Origin: Syngnathus acus
Lineage: Eukaryota > Chordata > Actinopteri > Syngnathiformes > Syngnathidae
DNA: 64,000 nt
Reading direction: 5' to 3'
Assembly: GCF_901709675.1 (NCBI RefSeq)
Contig: NC_051095.1
Coordinates: 1,113,001-1,177,000, forward strand
The position numbers and the translations under genes were made by a program. Every line of letters starts with the position of its first letter. Within the stretch, counting starts at the first letter, position 1. A model generated the notes under the pieces. The model was given only the letters and a program-made list of their open reading frames with translations. It had not been told where the DNA came from and did no database searches. This document shows, one piece after another, positions 60,599 through 64,000 of the stretch.

Positions 60599-61549
60599 TG
60601 TATATGAACCTCTTCTAACGTGAATTGATTGCTAAGGTGCTCTGTTGTCCGGAGTACCGTGAACACCTCACCGGTCTGTCTCCCTTGTTGTGTTGTGTTG
60701 TAAAAGAGCTTGAATCGACGTCAATCGAGTATTATTAAAAGTGAGGTAGAGGCTATCCTTGTATGGACATCCATAAAAAATATTTGTGACGGGATTGAAA
60801 TCCCTGCAGCGTTTCGGAGCCGTTACGCCCAACGAAGTAGCTTGAAAGCATCACTTAATTGGCATGTTCTTCGCGTGAATCAGGTGTGTTGCAACTATAA
60901 AAGTAAAAAAAAAATATCTTAAACCGACGTCTAGTATTTTTTTTAATGGGCCATAAAAAGATTATAATTAGTCCCAGATTGTTCCAAATGTGTTTTGCCC
61001 CGAGGACTTTGAACGCCTCGCCCGACATCAGCAACACCCTAATTTGTATGAATTGAAATTCTAATTCAAACGGCGACACCCCTTGATCATATAAATCGTA
61101 AGAATTTCAAAACGTCCCGTTTCGACTATCTACATATTTAAAAGGATGCTTGTGTGTATGTGCGAGGGTGCGGTTGAAAATATAACACATTGCATGTATT
61201 ATTCATCACTTCTCTTATTTTCATAGCTGGGTTTATGCAAATTGAGAAAAAAAACAATCATTAAGCGTGGAGGGAGGCGACTAATGCGTCTGACCTCTTA
61301 TCATCAAGTTAGAAATAATGCGAGCAAATAGTAGGCGCTACATAATGAAAGCTACCCTCGTGGCACACAGGTACAAGTAGCTTTATTTTGACGGTCCAAA
61401 CCGGATGTGATTGTTGCGTCCTTCCATTGACTTGACACCCAGCGGAACCGGAGAAGGGAGGGGAGGCGCCGAAGCAGGCAGAGTTGAGCAGCCGGGCGAG
61501 GACGAGGGAGGACGGGGCGGCCGCGGCGGCACCACGGAGGCTCACAGGG

Positions 61550-61667
61550 ATGTACAGTAAACACAGACAGAAAAATGGCCACATATCGCCGGCGGCGTGC
61601 GCGTCTTTGCTCTTCTTTCTCGCTTTGTTCTCGCTCAACGGCGCCCCGGGAAGAACCAGCGGAGCGG
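61550..61667 (+). CDS. Putative signal-peptide exon of an unidentified secreted or membrane protein
   Basis: An ATG after GC-rich sequence opens 39 codons: a basic start MYSKHRQKNGH, then a hydrophobic core CASLLFFLALFSL and a likely cleavage region NGAPGRTSGA. The exon ends at a strong donor GTAAGT in phase 1, as usual for the first exon of receptors and extracellular proteins. Possible partners in the right phase are a segment at 62947-63013 (reading PFSDPSSGSESPTWTPEAY) and one at 63131-63240. I do not recognise the family. The gene probably continues past the window. Confidence 0.5.
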
Positions 61668-63281
61668 GTAAGTCAAACTTGTTGCGCGCGGATGCTGACG
61701 TTTGAAAAACAAAAAACAAACAAACGAAAAGGCTCCTTTTAGAGCATTTCCAGATGGATTACACCCGGCATTTAATGCTAGCTGAAACTTTGCGAAAAAC
61801 CAACTTTGTCCTTTTGGTGTAATGAGTCTTTGGCTGTACGCTCGGTGTGTGCGTAATCGTGGCTCCTGCTTGAGGCGCATATTGGCATCTCCGACTTGGC
61901 TGCTCCTCCACATTGCCCCGTTTTTGCTCTCATTGTCCTTAAAAGGAAGAGTTTTGGACGTTCGAATACCGTGCTCACTCAATTACAAAGGGGGTGGTGG
62001 GGTCCCGTTACGAACAGCGCTTGCAGCAGGGGCGGTTCTAGGATCAGAAGTTGGGGGGGCATTCGGTCTGCGGGGTGTCGTAGGATTGACAATGATGATA
62101 ATTGGCATCTAGTCGGAATCACCTTTATTTTAATATAATCAGATTCACATTAGTACTGTCTGACCATTTGCTAACAAGATTAGCCACCCGATCTAATTGC
62201 AGTATTTTCTGTAGCGGAAGCCAAACCTTTAAGACTACAACATAAATCTAATGTAATATAGATGAATTTTTAAAAGCCATCGGAAGAGGACTGAAAAAAA
62301 ATTGCGTATGAAATGTGCAATATTGCAATCGGACGACTTCACGATTGTTTAGTTGCGGTCGAGAAGTGTTTCTCACATTCCTGAAACGGGCGTTACGGCC
62401 AATTTTTGATGACGCTGCCAACGTAGGACCCCAACGCAGTTGTAAACAGAGCGCTGCCGGTCGTTTGAACGAACTGACAATCCAGCAAGGGCGACACGTG
62501 TCCAGTCATGTGAAGTGGTGGATGAGCACAACAATCGCTGCCATTCATAAAACGCCCGTATCCACATAACGAGAGCATCGTGTCATCATCATCGACGCTA
62601 GTTCTCTATCCTCGCTGATGTCGAGGTTGCCTCCGGTGGGGCTTGCGTGAGCTCCGTCGCGTTAGTCACAGTTGTTTTTTTTTTTTTTTGCCGTGAGCTG
62701 GAGTCGCTGAAGAGAGCTTTTCATTCTCAAAGCTTCCTGTTCCGCTCCAAACGCGAGCGCAGCTCTTATCTTAAGAACCCGCAGCTGTTTAAAGCGGACG
62801 GAACAAAGCTAATGAACTTTTCTTTGCTTGCGCACGAGGAGTCGGCCGTGCCTGCGGCCCGGTGTGGTCGGCAAGTCAAAGTGCTTTCGTCGTCATGACT
62901 TGTGAGGTTGGCCGCGGCAACCCATGAACATGCCATTTTTCTAAGGTCCGTTTTCGGACCCGAGCTCCGGCTCCGAGTCGCCCACGTGGACACCGGAGGC
63001 CTACGCGGATAGGTCTCGTCTTACCGTATCGTACGGTGTACGACACACGCCTGTGCCACATTCCTAGCCCGAGTCCTGACCCAGAAATGGATTGTCTTCC
63101 CCAAACCTTAAAACCCAACCTCAACCACAGACGGACTCAAACTCAACTGCAAGCATCCTGGTAGGGCGCCCTCTGTTGTGGACGTGTGGTCCGGCACCAA
63201 TCCCACTCATTTCTACATGGAGGACGTCTTTGGGCCGTAACCTTTGACCCAAATGGCCTAGACAATCAGAAACGATGTCAA

Positions 63282-63286
<5 letters not shown>

Positions 63287-63344
<58 letters not shown>
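63287..63344. repeat. TC microsatellite
   Basis: About 29 uninterrupted TC dinucleotides. Confidence 0.95.
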
Positions 63345-63346
<2 letters not shown>

Positions 63347-63446
63347 CTTTAATTTTTTTTATTAATTCATTTAAAAAATATATATGTAAATATATTTACT
63401 TTTTAAATTATTATTTATTTTTGAAAAAGAATTTGTATATATATAC

Positions 63447-63495
63447 GCCTTGAGGACATACAATAGTCCCTAATAAATATATATATATATATACG

Positions 63496-63528
<33 letters not shown>

Positions 63529-63555
63529 TAGGGACTAGTGTATGTCCTCAATGCG
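63447..63555. repeat. Large A/T palindrome
   Basis: The left arm CGCCTTGAGGACATAC then AGTCCCTAATAAATATA is mirrored by TATATTTATTAGGGACT then GTATGTCCTCAATGCG, around a TA repeat. The arms are about 38 nt with one or two mismatches. It could be a foldback MITE with an expanded TA core, or a cruciform-forming repeat. Confidence 0.8.
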
Positions 63556-64000
63556 TCCCTGAAGCGCCCTTGCAGCAACCCTTTGACAAAAGGGAAATCC
63601 AGCAAGCATTTGTCACATAGATAAGAAGGAGCGTGGCCATCCGTCTTCCTCTCCTGGGTTATCGTTGGTCCGACTGAGGGCTACAGTGGATGTGGGGGTG
63701 CTGCGAGAATGTGTTTTGTGTGCCAGTGGCACCCGCCAGTCCCTTGGGGGCCCACAGAGGAAATGGCAGAATGTTTGAAAAAGACTTTGAGTGTCAAAGG
63801 TCTGTAGACTGTATGACCGTGCATATATATATATATATATTTTTTGGGGTGGGTGGGGGGTTGAAAAGGTCATGTTTGCAATCCTGGATGTACACGGTAC
63901 AGGCTATGAATATAAAGAACATATTGTTCTTCTGTAGCTCGGAAATTGCTACGACTGCTAACCGAGAGTTTCAATAATGTCTGACCTACTTTGGGCTTCG

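Larger units (their letters stand above)
57951..61549. other. lrch4 3' region and following intergenic DNA
   Basis: Apart from the alternative lrch4 last exon at 59475-59573 nothing codes with confidence. The segment 58430-59440 is A/T-rich with short open frames that I do not recognise. Two 40-42 bp tandem duplications lie at 59977-60058 and 60515-60598. From about 61440 the sequence turns GC-rich, heralding the next gene. Confidence 0.5.
61668..64000. other. Right edge: probable intron of the unidentified gene
   Basis: Holds a hAT-like CAGGGGCGGTTCTAGG end at about 62028, a TC microsatellite (63287-63344), an A/T-rich palindrome (63447-63555) and a TA-repeat. Two short possible exons are mentioned with the signal-peptide exon. 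Nothing else is supported. Confidence 0.4.

Overview
The window is nuclear DNA of a bony fish. Protein-coding genes are split into many short exons by introns that are often only 70-150 bp, intergenic DNA carries CA, TC and TTTC microsatellites and several DNA-transposon MITEs, and the gene models read as full-length vertebrate orthologues. The b4gat1, six-family and dvl2 neighbours and the compact introns suit a teleost, probably a percomorph; I cannot name the species.

Layout, left to right: dvl2 (+, 15 coding exons, Wnt signalling); actr2 (-, 9 exons, Arp2/3 actin nucleation); a SIX3/6/7-class homeobox gene, best matched to six7 (-, 3 exons); a 5 kb gene-free stretch; b4gat1 (-, 2 exons, dystroglycan glycosylation); pfdn2 (-) head to head with nit1 (+); clcn3 (+, 14 coding exons in total, with alternative first and last exons); a 5 kb repeat-bearing gap; an H2A.Z histone gene (-, 5 exons); lrch4 (+, 18 exons plus an alternative last exon); and, at the right edge, what looks like the first exon of a secreted or membrane protein that runs out of the window.

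I reconstructed each main gene exon by exon. Every junction keeps the reading frame, and the summed lengths match the families: Dvl2 766 aa, Arp2 394, SIX protein 242, B4GAT1 427, prefoldin-2 161, Nit1 285, ClC-3 820 or 867, H2A.Z 128, LRCH4 706. These genes do unrelated housekeeping and developmental jobs; I see no operon-like functional cluster. The pfdn2-nit1 head-to-head pair is an old vertebrate linkage.

The most interesting points are structural. The last exon of clcn3 is read in two different frames to give two different C-termini. lrch4 has a second, downstream last exon that would replace the membrane anchor with a soluble end. clcn3 and lrch4 each contain a short intron that only works with a GC-AG splice site pair. 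A set of CTCF-like motifs is arranged as three convergent pairs. No CRISPR array, rRNA, convincing tRNA or virus was found.
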